A stretch of 64,000 nt of DNA from Phoebastria nigripes (GCA_035582835.1 JAYKAV010002109.1:496001-560000); one strand, 5' to 3'. Counted from the stretch's first letter, positions 37,905 through 49,600 are shown. Program-made: numbers and translations. Notes: a model not told the origin generated them from the letters alone.

Positions 37905-38050
37905 CCCCAAGCCATTTGGTCTCTCATCATGCTCTAATCCATTGGTGACTTCAGCTGTAATTGGCTGCAGTCTGGCATCAATAAACTGAAACATTTATTG
38001 CACAGTTTAAATCTAATACAGATTATAGCAACCCAGCTAGTTTTTAATGC
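37905..38050. promoter_or_regulatory. Candidate conserved non-coding element
   Basis: Starts abruptly after a C-rich tract and contains CTCTAATCC, CTGTAATTGG, ATCAATAAA, TTTATTG and CTAATACAGATTA words. It is one of the most enhancer-like short islands in the window by motif density. Conservation is untested. Confidence 0.32.
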
Positions 38051-38369
38051 TTGAGCCAGGAAGCAGCTCTACGAACTCCTGCTTCGCAGGCTGGAGGCTC
38101 TTCCCCACCATGGCAGCTCCAGCCCAGCCTTTGGTCTGGGTGTCTGCTCCCGACCTGCTGCCCCCACCTCCTCCGTCGCCCACGCAATGTCCCCCCGGTT
38201 CGCTCTGCCCGTTCTGGCCCCTCTCCCTCCAGATCCTGTGCTCCGGGATGGCCAAGCCTCCCTCCCCATCCCTAGTCAGTCGGGGTCCATCTGTGGAAGG
38301 AGGGAGATTTCCTTAATACCTGTGACATCCAAACCCTGCTGCGGAGCAGCGGGTTAAAGGTCGATCCTT

Positions 38370-38560
38370 ATCTCAGGATCTGCAGTGAAATTACTGGGTT
38401 GTTCGCAATGTCTGCACCAGAGTCAGGAAATCTGATTTGCAATAATATAATGTTCTTTTAAGTAACATTTTCTTAAAAGACATTATTGAAGTTTAAAGAA
38501 GGGGCCAGGGTGCAGGGGAGCTTTAATTTTAGATTTTGCAATTATTTTCCTGACTACTGT
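38370..38560. promoter_or_regulatory. Candidate conserved element containing a strong AT-rich hairpin
   Basis: Within this AT-rich stretch, TCTTTTAAG (38454-38462) pairs perfectly with CTTAAAAGA (38472-38480) around a 9-nt loop. After a one-base bulge, ATAATG (38447-38452) pairs with CATTAT (38481-38486). That makes a 15-bp stem over 40 nt, stronger than other short inverted repeats seen here. It is shorter than a typical microRNA precursor stem. Confidence 0.4.
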
Positions 38561-39329
38561 TGTTTAACCCTTGCGAGGCTGAAACCCAACTCCACGCAGA
38601 TGCTGGACCTTAGTGGTCCCCATCGCAGGGCTGGCATCAGCACGGGCTTGCCCCAAACGCAGGCTTTGCACCTCACTGCTCTTTCTGCCCTGATGTTTGG
38701 TTAAAGAAAGCCTGCCTGGGAAGACCTGCGCAGCCTTCCCCAGCATCTCAGATCGGGGTCCCTCTCTGCCCAGTATTTTTAAAAGAGCAGTGAGGTAAAT
38801 CATGTGCACAGCATAAACTCAGCTGCCTTTTAATGAACCCAATGAGACATAAATGGCAAATGCCTCATTTTCTCCCGATTTCAATAACATATTGGAGAGG
38901 CACTCCACTGGCATTTCAAAAACAAAAAAAAAAGGGGGGGAAATAAAGGACTTGTCAGCCTTTGTCAGGCTCCGCCAGCGGCAGTCGCCCAGCAGAGCCC
39001 ACCCCACTCCGAGCAGCACGTGCGGGGCGAGGGCAGCGCTGCCGGGGGGCTGCCGGCCAGGGAAGGCACGCACAGCCCAGGGATGGATGGTGGCCAGGAG
39101 GAAAATGAATCGAGAACTATTGGGTTTCTCATGGACACCCACTTACTCTGCCACCGCTTCAGCGATTTCGGAGCTCCCCAGATCTGATTAGGCTCTCCAT
39201 TACTGTCTGCCGCGTGCTCGCATGCCAGGAATCGCTTAACAGGGACCGGCTGGAGTGCCTCTGCGGAGGGAAGGGGGGCCGCCTTCGGTCCTCCCCCTCC
39301 GCCCCCTCCGCACCCCCGGCGTGGTATTA

Positions 39330-39640
39330 CTATCAGAAATATCAGACGTTTCGACTCAAATTAAAGTCAGGTTAAATATCTCAAATGCAAAAATTCCACA
39401 TGGTTCCAGATGGAAAGCGGTTCCTCAACTTCATACCGAACAAAATAAATAAGAAACCTTTCAGACCTGTGCCTGCCCCTCCGCCGGGGAGAGACGGGGA
39501 GCCCCCGCCGAATTTGAGAACTTTGAAGTTGTAATTTGGCTGGACTAATGCAAAGCATGACACACTCTATTGGAGTATAAATAGCATATTCGTGAAATGC
39601 ACAGTGGTAAATACATTGTAATGATAGTAACCAAAGCAGA
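39330..39640. promoter_or_regulatory. Candidate conserved non-coding element
   Basis: Two AT-rich parts (39330-39460 and 39520-39640) flank a short GC-rich patch. They include TGCAAAAATTCC, GACTAATGCAAAGCATG and a TATA-like TATAAATA at 39576-39583, three bases after an ATTGG word. The TATA-like word has no recognisable transcript downstream. Enhancer or promoter role is inference. Confidence 0.33.
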
Positions 39641-39644
39641 AACA

Positions 39645-39720
39645 TGTGTGTGCGCGNACACGAAATACACACAACAGCACACACACGGTGCACGGAGGCA
39701 CACGCAAAGGCAACGCACAA
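39645..39720 (+). repeat. Imperfect TG/CA alternating tract with an internal N
   Basis: A short TGTGTGTGCGCG run changes to ACACG- and CACACACA-type runs at a single N (39657). The two sides are partly complementary, so the site could fold as a hairpin. The N may mark an unresolved base or a collapsed stretch. Confidence 0.7.
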
Positions 39721-39815
39721 ACCCTGCAGATACCTACGGCCCCGCGCAGCCCTGGCGATGCCGCACGGCGCTGACCGCAGCACGCAGGCGCGCATCTCGC
39801 ACACGTCCCCGCATA
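39690..39815. promoter_or_regulatory. CpG-dense patch
   Basis: By eye there are roughly 17 CpG dinucleotides in about 125 bp, well above the surrounding density. It is shorter than the usual 200-bp threshold for a CpG island. It adjoins the AT-rich island at 39330-39640. Confidence 0.4.
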
Positions 39816-42353
39816 CTGGACAGCAATGTGCTAGCAATTAAACCGAGCAACACAATAGGAGGAGAAGAGCTTTAGCCACAGAGAGGACGAGTTGATTTAG
39901 GGTAGGTTTCTTTGCATGTTCTTTTTTCTCTGTCCAGACACATATTTAATGACATGAGAGTCAACATCTGAGCTAGGCTCTGGAGGGACCGCAGGGACAT
40001 TGCCACCACCGATCGCTTTGGGGAATGCCAGCAGATCTGTCCCACACAGCTACGGAGCAGGTGAATTTTACCAGGATGCACCCAGGACACAGCAAGCTGG
40101 TGGCCATGCCATGACAACTGGGGGTTGCCCACCGAGGACCAGCAGCTCGAGGAGCCCAGCCCCAGGGTGCACCGCAGCCTGTCTGCGTGGAGACACCCCT
40201 GCGGGACACCTTGGTGCCGGATCTGCCCCACTGCTCGATCCTGACCCATGTTCTCAGCCTGTGTACTCATACCCATGGCATGTGAAAAGCCATCTCTGCA
40301 GGGGACCCGTTCCTCCGCCCAGCCGTGGCGTTAGGCTGCTCCCACGATGCTTACGGGGTTGCCAGACCTGAGCTCTAAAAGGAAGGAGAGAACTTTGCTC
40401 ATGGCAGTGCCAAACCCAAATCACACTCTGCGGCTCTACACAGCCCGAGCTGTGCCAGATCCCACGAAACTGGATATGCCCTTATCTCCCACAGCCTCTC
40501 ACCCCTCCATGCATCGGGCCCAATCCCCAAAGTTTGGATCTGGTTTCAAACACCTCCCAAATCAGATATATTTATTTGCAGAGTAGGGGATTTTCCCTGC
40601 CCCTATTGCTACAAGACCAGGAGTCCCGCAGATGTCATTGCTGTCCAGCCCAGCATCTTCATGGAGAGGTTTAGCATCCTCCTGGTCGGGGTCCTCAGCC
40701 ACAATTTATCAGCCAACCACCCCACTATGGCAGACGAAACGCCAGCACGTCCCTGGTATTTCCCTCTGGGAACTTGCACTCTGCTCCCCTTTTTGTCTCT
40801 GCTCCCTCATGTTGCTCCCCGCTCCTCTGGCTTTCCGTGGTGTTTCTAACCTTGCCCTTCGGTTGCCCCATGGTCTTCATCTCTGCATTTAAAACCTCGC
40901 TGGAGCTGAGCCATCCCCGTGCTCTGCTGTTGTTTGGGTTGGTGGTACTGACTTCTCTCTCTTGCCCTTCTGCTTTGATTTAGGGTCTGCCTATCTCTCC
41001 TCAGGTTAATCAGTGGATTAACTGCAGCTCTCCCTCCCTTTCTCCTAAATCCTTATCCTTCATCACGAATCTAGGAAACAAAACAGACCAGGTACTTTTC
41101 TATGGAGGCAGCCAAACTATTTGCTTTCCTATCAGCTGGCCTCTCCCACACCTTTCTCGGGGCCCTTCTGACCCCAGGGACACCCACGTGTCTGCGAACG
41201 CCTCTGCCTGCCCGGCTGCCCCCGTGCTCTGCCCAGCGCTGCGGGCAGCCGGACCTGCTGCCTGCCCTCCTGGGGACGCTGGCAGGAATGCTCCGGGGCA
41301 TGAAAAAATCAGAACAGGACCCAAATTTCCCAGATCTGACCTGGGTGCCACCTCACTTTGTCCTGCCTGTCACCCCGCACCGCCTGCCCGCTCCCTGCCT
41401 GCGCTGCCCCTTCCCCCCGGGGCTGCTTGTGGATTCCCGCTCCCTGAGATCATCCTGGCCAGGGGAGCAATTGCAGGCAGCTGACATCCCCCTCCCACAG
41501 ACACACTCATCCTCAGCCTCTGCTCCCGAAGAGCAATCACCGTCCTGTGAACCCTTCGCTCCTACCCACAGGGGTCCCTCGGTTCTCGGCAACTCATTGC
41601 CCGCTTATTAATATCACCCCCCTCCAGGCTCGAGTTGTTCGGCTCTGCCCCATGAACCTTGAGAGATACCCAATATCTCAGGCTGGCGGGATGCCGTCAG
41701 AGCGATCCATCCTCCCATCTCAAGAGAGGGAAAGGAGCCACTGATAGCTGTGAGGCACCTTAAGTTTTAAGGCCCTTCATATTTTCTGCTTTAATCAGCA
41801 GCTTCTAGTGCTGGCTGAAGGCAAGATAAACTCTGTCAACCCTTCTGCAGGTGGGCAACCGAAATGAGATTCTCTGAAATAAAAAATAGAGCCACTGTAG
41901 AAATGTGTCCGGATCCCAGGAAATACCATTTCCTTGAACAGCGGTGCTAAATGGAGGGAGCAAACGCTTCTGGCTCAGCTCTGCCGCAACATGCACTCAG
42001 TACCTGAATGACCCCGATGCTAAAGAGCTGGTCCTGAGCGCTGGGGAACGCGTAGCCTCTGCAGAACTCGGTAGGTTCATGGCAGGATGGACGCAGTCTT
42101 CATATTGGAAAGGAAGGGAGGGCCATGCAAGCGCTCCGTTTATGTAGCATTGACTGGAAAACTCTTGCAGTCCTGACACGACCTTGGGACTGTGCCCTGC
42201 GGTTCTCCCACGCAACCTCACAGCTCCCGCTCTCTGCCAGCCACCTCTCTTGTGCGGCAGAGAAGATGACAGTGATGCTTCAAGGGCTTCCGTCACTGTT
42301 GCCTTCTCACGCAGGGCAGCTGGGTCTCTTCCCTACTGGGTTTGCTGACCCTC

Positions 42354-43002
42354 TGTGACTGTTCACTCAAGTCCTGCCTAGGTTTTGGTTAACGCAGCTC
42401 AAGCTAAGGCCTGATGTGTGCTGGGAGCGGCACCATTAGGTCACAGCATGAGCACCAGGTAGGCAGGAGAGGTGGCCAGAAAGAGCTAAAGGGCCATTAT
42501 GCACCATTATCACCTGCAAATGGCTGTCTGGCAATCTTTTTCTCTTTCGTCTGGCAGTTTCCTCAGAGTCCACTTATGGAAATGGTATAGACCAAACCTC
42601 CAAGCTGGAGGGTATAAAACATCAGCTTACCCAAAAAGCTTTGGAAGCGGGTCCAACAGCAGCTGGACTGCTGAGGCTTTCGTGCTTCCCAGTGCGATAC
42701 AGGGGACTCCCGCACCCTGACAGAGGAGGAAGGATGACCCCTCTCACCGTCGGCTGGGTAACTAATTCTTTTCTTTTGCTCATAGGTACACGATATTAAG
42801 AGTTAGGGGTTACACATTATGAAACCTTATAACTTGAATGGTGAATAGGTGAATTCACGTGATAGACTAGTCTGGGCAATAGGGGATTGAGCCCCTGTTT
42901 GCCGTGTTTGTTTATTGTATTTCTTAATGAGCTCATGAAATAAAGTTTAAATCACAGAGTATGTTGTCCTGTAAATTTGAGAGATCCGAACAGACCGTGA
43001 CA
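42354..43002 (+). mobile_element. Probable solo LTR of an endogenous retrovirus
   Basis: The segment begins TGTGACTGT and ends ACCGTGACA, which are imperfect inverted ends (TG...CA). It is flanked by CCCTC (42349-42353) and CCCTT (43003-43007), a likely 5-bp target duplication with one change. Inside are a TATA-like GGTATAAAAC (42611-42620) and an AATAAA polyadenylation signal (42939-42944), 58 bases before the end. That is U3-R-U5 order on the plus strand. A 5-bp duplication is typical of ERVL-type elements, but the family is not confirmed. No internal retroviral coding region adjoins it, so it would be a solo LTR left by recombination. Confidence 0.55.
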
Positions 43003-43739
43003 CCCTTTCCTTCCCCGCCCTGTGGTTCTCCTTCCAAATCTTGAAGGCTCCAGATGTGGTTTATCATCTTTCTTGTAGATCACACAGAAGAAGAGGACAC
43101 TACAGCAGCAAACCCTCATGAGAGTGAGAAGATCACCCCAAGAAACCTCCTTAGGAGGTCAGGGCCCCATTGTGCTGGGTACTAAAAATCCAGGGAGAAC
43201 CAGGTAACCTGCACCCAGGAGAACCGCTCAACTGGCCAGCAGAAGTGGGACGGGGAGGAAAGGACCAACGCTGCCCTGTCCCACCTGGGTCCAGACGGGG
43301 TGCTGGCAGAGGCACGGGTTAACCCCTCGCCCAGCGCTGCCCCGCTCGCTCCGCAGTGGGAAGCCGTGGGTGCCAAGCACAGAGGTGGGATCACTCAGCA
43401 GCTCCCTGGGTCTGCGCGTGGTGGGAGCCGACGGAGACTGACGTTTAGGCCACCTGCCAGCATTGCATCAGCACCTGGAAAATGTGCTGCCTCTGTATTT
43501 ATTTGGTTTTTTGGAAGCTGCTCATCTACCTGCTTGTGGTCGGGCAGCCCAAGAGCCCCCTCCCATTGCACTGAGCCAGCCGTGATGGCCAAGCTGTGGA
43601 GCAGAGCAGGCGAGGGGGGAGAGCCGAGCTGAGGAGAGGGGTCGTCATGTGAAAAAGCGATTCCGGCAGCTCACAGCCATGACCCAACTTTTCAGCTCAA
43701 CCGTTCCTGCCAAAGCAGTGTTTCCAAAGCTGCAGCTCC

Positions 43740-44060
43740 CTGATAAAACCTAATACCATTGCCCATAAATTGTATTAAATAAACAGCAGCTGCAGATCAA
43801 GGTATATTCATCAAGGGCTTCCTCTTTTTTTTTATGAATGGCTGAAGACTCAGAGATGCCGTTTGCCAATAGTCTGTCAACGGAGCCTGCATTTAAAATC
43901 AATTTGGTAATTACAACTCCGACTCGGAGCCACAAATCAAAAAGGAAACTTCAGCCCTTCAGGATGTTTTGGACCATTAGGGAGCTGGTAATTATGCACC
44001 CCAGCCGGGCATTAATTTAAGGGCCCGGTGGAAAAGCGATGGTGTGAATTTGAGACAGGA
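43740..44060. promoter_or_regulatory. Candidate conserved non-coding element with paired GGTAATTA words
   Basis: The homeodomain-type word GGTAATTA occurs twice, at 43906-43913 and 43987-43994, 81 bp apart. GCATTAATTTAAG follows near 44008-44021. The whole stretch is AT-rich unique DNA with sharp GC-rich borders, and TTATTTAATAC-like words at its start. This is a good enhancer candidate by motif layout; conservation is untested. Confidence 0.35.
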
Positions 44061-46969
44061 AACTGAGTGCGAGGAATTTCAAAGGCTGGGAGGCGTGCTG
44101 TCAGTCTGTTTACAACCACCTAACTCAACATGGTTAAAATCTGCTAGGAAACACTTGCTGAACTCGGGATTGCCATTGTGTTGGTTTATTTTTCCTCGTG
44201 AAAGAGACCGCTTTTCTGTCAGCGAGGAATAAATGAGGAGAATATATATAACCTCTGTTTACATAGGATCTACAGTGTTTGTGCTGTGCTACTCCAGGTC
44301 ACTTGGATTCTGGTGTGATGAACGGTGTGTATGTGTATAGAGATAGATATATGTATACGGACAGAGAGGAGGGTTTGACAGAACTAGCCAAGGGAGCATA
44401 GCTTTAATTCCGCTAGCAGCAAGTGAATTTGACTGCAAAACACCGTTACACCCGCTCTCCTTCAACACGTAAGGAGAAGATCTGGAGGCTTAGCAGCCTT
44501 TCTCACCGCACAGCAGAGCACAGCCCTGCTCTGCGCAAGCCTGGTTTTCTGGCAGCGTCCTTTGGTTCACATCGTGTGTGTTGTGTCCCCAGCAACTCCC
44601 GCTTCCGAGGAGGAGGTCAGCCAGGCTGTACCTGGCCAAACACCCAGTGTTACAACACGGGGAGCAAGAGGCTCCCCCCTCAACCGCTCCAGCCAACCTC
44701 AGCCCTGCATCATCAGGTCTTGCTATTCCTGAAAAACTGGATAACGTTCAGTAGCTGCAAATGTTATTAATGGTCATAAAATGATCCGGTTCTTCAGAAT
44801 ATCCTGTTACGCTGGTTGTCTCAGAGATCTCCTGCAGGCTGGTCCCACAGTCCCATTTGTCTGGGCTCTCCGAAGTATCACGTCTCCGTCAGGAGAGCTG
44901 CAAAGATAGTTAAGCCCCAGGGACCAGCAGAAGGATAAGGCTGGATTTTGGATAATGGGGAAGAAGCCCCCAGCCCTCCCTGCCCAGCCTGGTCTGCCTG
45001 CTCCCAGCCCAGCTGGGGCTACAGAGGCTCCATCCCATGTGATGAAATGCCTATTGCAAAACCGGTGCCCTCCCGTGACCTGCGCGCTGAACGAGGGGCC
45101 CCAGCGCCCCGTGCAAGCATCGGGAAAGGCTCGGAAAATCTCCTGACAATTAATGGGCATCACAGGAGGTCAGAGTCACTCTTATTCCCTGCTCCTCCTT
45201 GGCAGACATTGCATTTTCTCTCTGCATAGACAGTGCAGAAGTGCAGCCGGCTCCGACCACTGCAACAGCCTGACTCTGGAAAAAACAGCCATCGGGCAAA
45301 TAAAAAAGAAAGTAGGAATTTCTCATTTAAGATTCAAATCCTTTCATTTTAAATCTCTAAGCACAATGATGGCTAATGGCTTTGTAATCTGGGGCTTTGG
45401 GGGTCCTTGTGCCAGTATCTCCGGGACTGCCCTCCCCTCGGCAGCTCCGCCAGCCTCCGAGGGGGACGTGGGCAGCTGGCGGCGCTGGGCTGCCGGCCCC
45501 AGCACGAAAGCCTCCTCCTGTAAATAATGAAGTAATGAAGTAAGGATGTGTCTCATAGCAGTCCATTAAATGGATGTGTCCAGGCTGCCAGAGGGGCTTT
45601 GATGACTCGGGCGCTCGGCAGACGGAGCCGCAGAGAACAGACTGATTAAATATAAACCGAGCTGCAGAGGAGCGGTGCTGTGTGACCTGCCTGCGCGGGG
45701 CTCAGGCAGGGCGAAGCTGCCGTGCAAACAACGCTCTGGCTCGGGCGCGGGGGGACGGGAGGTGGAGGGTGATGTTTTTACATGCTGTATTTACAGCAGG
45801 TGCGATCCTGNGGAGCTGAGCCTGTGCGATGGGGTGCAGCCCAGTACCAGCCCAGTGCCAGCCTGGATGCCAGCCTCGTGCTGGGGAAGTAGGTACCCAT
45901 GGGGTTGGCTGCTTATGATCATGGAGGTAAACCAGTTCCGAAAGCAGCCTGAAGGACAGCAGGGAAGGAGGGACCCCAACATGAGGGTGCTGTTCCCAGG
46001 GTCAGGGCCCCTGGGTGCAAAGGAGGAGATGAGGTTTGCAGGTTTCCCTGTGATGGGAGCTCCTCCACGCCAGGAAGCTTCTTCCTCATTATCCAGCCTG
46101 TTTTCCCCTTCCTGGGCATCACCCCCAGCCTTGCAAAGTGCCCTGGCTCCCTGCATGGTCCTTGCACCCTCCANGCTGTATGGACCATCCTTTCATCTCC
46201 CCCCTCTCTCACAGCTGTGGCTTGCCAAGCCAGACAGCTTTAGCTCTTTAAATCTTTCCTCGTGAGTCAGTCCATTGCGGCGTAATAGATGAGTGCTCCC
46301 CATTACCTTCTCGGGGTGAAGCAGGGCCGCCTTGGCGAGGACCGACCCCGGGATGACGGGGTGCATGCAAGGGGCCAGGGCTGGGGCCGGTCCATGCTGC
46401 CCATCNAGGGACCCTGGGCAGCAGCATCCCCGCGCAGCACACAGCTGCTCAGCCGACCCCGTACATGCTTGGCCACGGAGGTCCCAGCCACCCCGCTGGC
46501 CTCGCACAGAGAGAGGCAGCTGCCACCACGCTGCCCCGAGCAAAAGCGCTGCCGCAGGTTCCCTTCAGTTAAACGTCACTTTGGAAAATACCACGCACCT
46601 CACAGGAGAAGGACGGAGCTATTTTCTATCAATCACAGACATGTCAATGCTTGGCATTGCCTGTGACTTTCCCCACGTCCCCCCCAGACAAAACCCAAAC
46701 TACATATAAATATATATTGGAAACAGAGACGTCATCTTTGTTACAAGCCTTGCGCTGAATGGCAATTTCTGCATTTGCTTTAAATACATCCATTTAAAGT
46801 GACAGGCGGAAAGCTGGCTGAGCTGACATCAAGGAGGCAGCAAGGGGCGGGGGGAGTTAAAATTTTGCTCTCTCTCCCCTTTCTGTCTGTCCTCAGCCCC
46901 CTGCATGAAGAGGCAGCGAGGTGTTGGTCTGGAGGAGAGGGCTGGGGAAGGACGTGCTTGGGAGGCAGC

Positions 46970-47021
46970 GTTGGGGATGCAGGGGATGGGGAGGCAGGGG
47001 ATGGGGATGGGGATGGGGACT
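46970..47021 (+). repeat. GGGGAT-type tandem repeat
   Basis: Several GGGGAT units, some extended with GGCAGG, form an imperfect array of about 50 bp. Confidence 0.9.
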
Positions 47022-47099
47022 GTCTTGCATTTTTCCAGTGCCAGGCTGAGCTGCCTGGGGAGGGTATGCGGTGGGGGTGGGGGACAAGAGAGGAAAACA

Positions 47100-47240
47100 T
47101 ATTAAAATGTTCAATCTGAAGTTACTGACATACCATCAGGCTTACCGACTGCATGCAGAACAAAGGTTTGCATTTGCAAATCAATAAAAATAAACGTGGA
47201 GCGAAGACGCAGGAATATTTTAACATAAATCTACATAAAC
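47100..47240. promoter_or_regulatory. Candidate conserved element with an octamer-like palindrome
   Basis: ATTTGCAAAT at 47172-47181 is a perfect 10-bp palindrome and overlaps TTTGCAT (47167-47173), so two POU/octamer-like words adjoin. AT-rich words such as CAATAAAAATAAACG follow. Enhancer role is inference. Confidence 0.3.
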
Positions 47241-47708
47241 CCTCACCCTGGAAATGCCTGCAAACGTGCTGTCTGCTGGCCGGACCCCGTGCCCGATGCC
47301 GAGCAGGTGGAGGGGCCCGAGGTGGGCGATCCCCCCACAGACCCCCGCCAAGCCAGGAAGGGGTGTGGGGGGAACAGGGCCAGCACCCCCCCCAGGTCCC
47401 AAACCCCATCTCCATGCCTGACGCCGCTGCAGCCACACAGGGAGCACCACAAAGAGGGTTGCTCTTGGCCATCACCATCTGAATTCTATAATTTCTCCAC
47501 AGTGCAAAATGCGGTGCCATAAACAGGGGAAATGCCCCTGGGAAAATGCTCTGTTTGCTTCCAGAGGCAGTGGCAAGCTGGGCATCTTCCTCCTCGCTGA
47601 GCTCAGTACCTTCACTGCATGTCATGGTGCTCGCTGAACACCAGCGAGTGATGCTGGTCCAGAAACGGGGTTTCTCTTCACTGGGACATTCCAACATCTC
47701 ACATTTTC

Positions 47709-47728
47709 TTTGTTTTGTTTTGTTTTTT
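47709..47728 (+). repeat. (TTTTG)n short tandem repeat
   Basis: Three units of TTTTG end in a T run. Confidence 0.9.
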
Positions 47729-47991
47729 AATCCCACATCAGGACAAAAGAACTTGAAATAGTTTGGAAAATAAAAAGCTCATCAAAGGTTTCTGTTCCTC
47801 ACCTTGGAAAGGGTGAGACACTAGCAGAGAAACTCGGGAAAGCTGAAGCGACATCTTCTATTTCCACTCTCTAAATAGCTCTGAAAATTTTCTGCTAAAA
47901 TGCCAGCTATCAGCATACTGCCAGAAAACATTCCTGCTTCAGGCACAAAACTTTCTGCCAAACGTTAACTCTATTGACAACGTCATCTCAA

Positions 47992-48045
47992 CACCAGTCT
48001 TTTATGACCTGCATTTCACAGCTGGGGAAACCGAGGCACAGCAGC
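47992..48045 (-). mobile_element. Possible MIR-like SINE fragment
   Basis: The wording 'gcatttcacagctggggaaa' (48011-48030) followed by CCGAGGCACAGC resembles the conserved core of MIR-type tRNA-derived SINEs, which usually reads as 'cccattttacagatgagg' then 'aaactgaggcacagag'. Only about 50 bp match, so chance similarity is possible. The orientation is inferred from the MIR consensus, where this wording is antisense. Confidence 0.35.
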
Positions 48046-48719
48046 ACCGTCTCCTTCTGCGAGACAGGTCCCATCCACGGAGCGGGGGGGGGCAGGGGAG
48101 CACTGAGGACCAAGCAGAGATGTTGGTACCTGTGCTGGAGGAGAAGGGATGGCCTTGAGCCCCCCCACCTGCCGGGACGGTCCCTGGGGCTGCAGGGGAC
48201 GGGGCTGCGTCCCGACCCCCGCGAGGGCTCCCCTGCACTTGGGGATGCAGATGCTCGCTCACTGTCGCACCTCCTGCGCTCCCAGCTAATTAATTGCCTA
48301 TTCTCTTCTTCAGGCTTAACTGGGACAAAGACAACTGGCAGAGATTTGCTCATGCATGGCCCCGGTCTTTAACTTTCTGCTTATTAGGGGATTTAATAGC
48401 AAAACTCCCCCGAGACAGGCATCCTCCAACAGACTGGCAGCAGGAGCTAAGACGTCCCTACAGGTGGGATCTTCGCTGGGTTTCTCTGGACACCCTATGT
48501 CATGCAGCCCTGCTGTGAAGGTACGGGGAGAGTCGGGCCGTGCCGCCTTGGTGGGGGGTTTGCAGTGGGGTGGGCTGGGGCAGAGCTCGCCCCTTCCCGC
48601 ACCCCTGGACACCCGCTCTCGCCTCGGCCCCGGCAAGGGAGACACAAACTCCCTGGAAAAAGCACCAAGCGAGAACGCCGAACCTTTTAATCAGGCTGCT
48701 AGCTCGCTGGTCCTCCGCT

Positions 48720-48800
48720 TCTTTTACTGAAAATGACCCAAAAGGGAATTGAAACATTTTGTTTCATTTTGAGCAAAGCATTTTGTTTGATCTGAAAAGA
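48720..48800. repeat. AT-rich segment with direct and inverted repeats
   Basis: GAAACATTTTGTTT (48751-48764) is repeated as AAAGCATTTTGTTT (48776-48789), 25 bp apart. The first copy is part of GAAAC-ATTTT-GTTTC, a 5-bp inverted repeat. The wording resembles a dispersed self-complementary AT-rich repeat, but I cannot assign it to a family. Confidence 0.4.
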
Positions 48801-49439
48801 ACACGGGGTTGGGGAGGGGGAGAGGGAGAACGGGTCATTTCAGCAGCCAGGAAACAGTTCATTTCAGCTCAAATAAAATTTAATTCTGTTATTGTTGTTG
48901 CAGTGTTTGCTGTCCAGGGGCCCAGGGAGGCAGCGGGAGAGCCGGCAAGGTGGGGAATGCCCGGCTGAAGCAGCCCAGGAGGAGGTGAGGACCTGAACAC
49001 CAACGCCGCGGCCGGATCGCCCTGCCCCAGGACTGCTGCACAGCTCTTCTTCCAGCTGACATCTACGCTCAGTTTTGGGGGTCTCCCAGGCTTGGTGGGA
49101 CGTGTCCTTCGGTGAAAGAAGGACCCAAACAGGATCCTCCAGGGTCAAGCNTCTTTACCACCAGCGATGCTGCACGCGCCCCTGGGGCTCTTCTGCCAGG
49201 CTGAAGCTGTGTTTGGCAAACTCACAAATAGTTTCAGGACAGCCAAAGCCACATTTCCCAGTGAGTTCAGCAGCTCTCCCTCGTCCAGGAGGTCCCCCAC
49301 ATTGCAANTCCTCTGTGCCCACTTCTCTGTGTCCTCAAAGCAGGGCAGCCCCGCAGCATCAGGGGCTGCGTGGGTGCAGCCACAGCCGTCCCTCCTCCGG
49401 CCCGACCCAGCTCAGGGCCAGGCGTCCGTGACTAATTGG

Positions 49440-49600
49440 TAGCAAAGCACTTACCAGAAAAACTTCAGCCTCTCTTCTGGTTCAAGAATTGCTCATGAGC
49501 TATTTATGAATTTTTTTACTTTAATTGTTATCCTAAATTATTCATCAAATAATTTCAATAACTAGTTCTTGGGCCAGATTACATTTTAAATGAACTGTTT
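49440..49600. promoter_or_regulatory. Candidate conserved non-coding element
   Basis: AT-rich unique stretch with GACTAATTGG, TTTAATTGTTATCC, AAATTATTCATC and AATAATTTC words, ending as GC content rises again. Assignment is from composition and motif density. Confidence 0.25.

Larger units (their letters stand above)
37680..42350. other. Non-coding block with several enhancer-like islands
   Basis: AT-rich islands lie at 37905-38050, 38370-38560 and 39330-39640, followed by a CpG cluster at 39690-39815. Positions 38880-38945 hold short A and G runs. Positions 40000-41640 are GC-rich unique DNA with overlapping open frames and no recognisable protein. Positions 41640-42350 contain nothing I can identify. 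No gene is called. Confidence 0.5.
43005..47985. other. Non-coding block
   Basis: GC-rich stretches (43260-43640, 44560-44700, 44930-45140, 45660-46550) alternate with AT-rich islands (43740-44060, 44230-44400, 46600-46810, 47100-47240). A GGGGAT tandem lies at 46970-47021 and a (TTTTG)n run at 47709-47728. Frames on both strands around 45675-46265, 46193-46543 and 47122-47736 have no recognisable product. No gene is called. Confidence 0.5.

Noticed and set aside
37006..37994. Open frames of up to 249 codons on both strands over the minisatellite
   Set aside because: The 22-bp unit has no stop codon in any frame, so open frames arise automatically; the predicted products are the repeat read in different frames.
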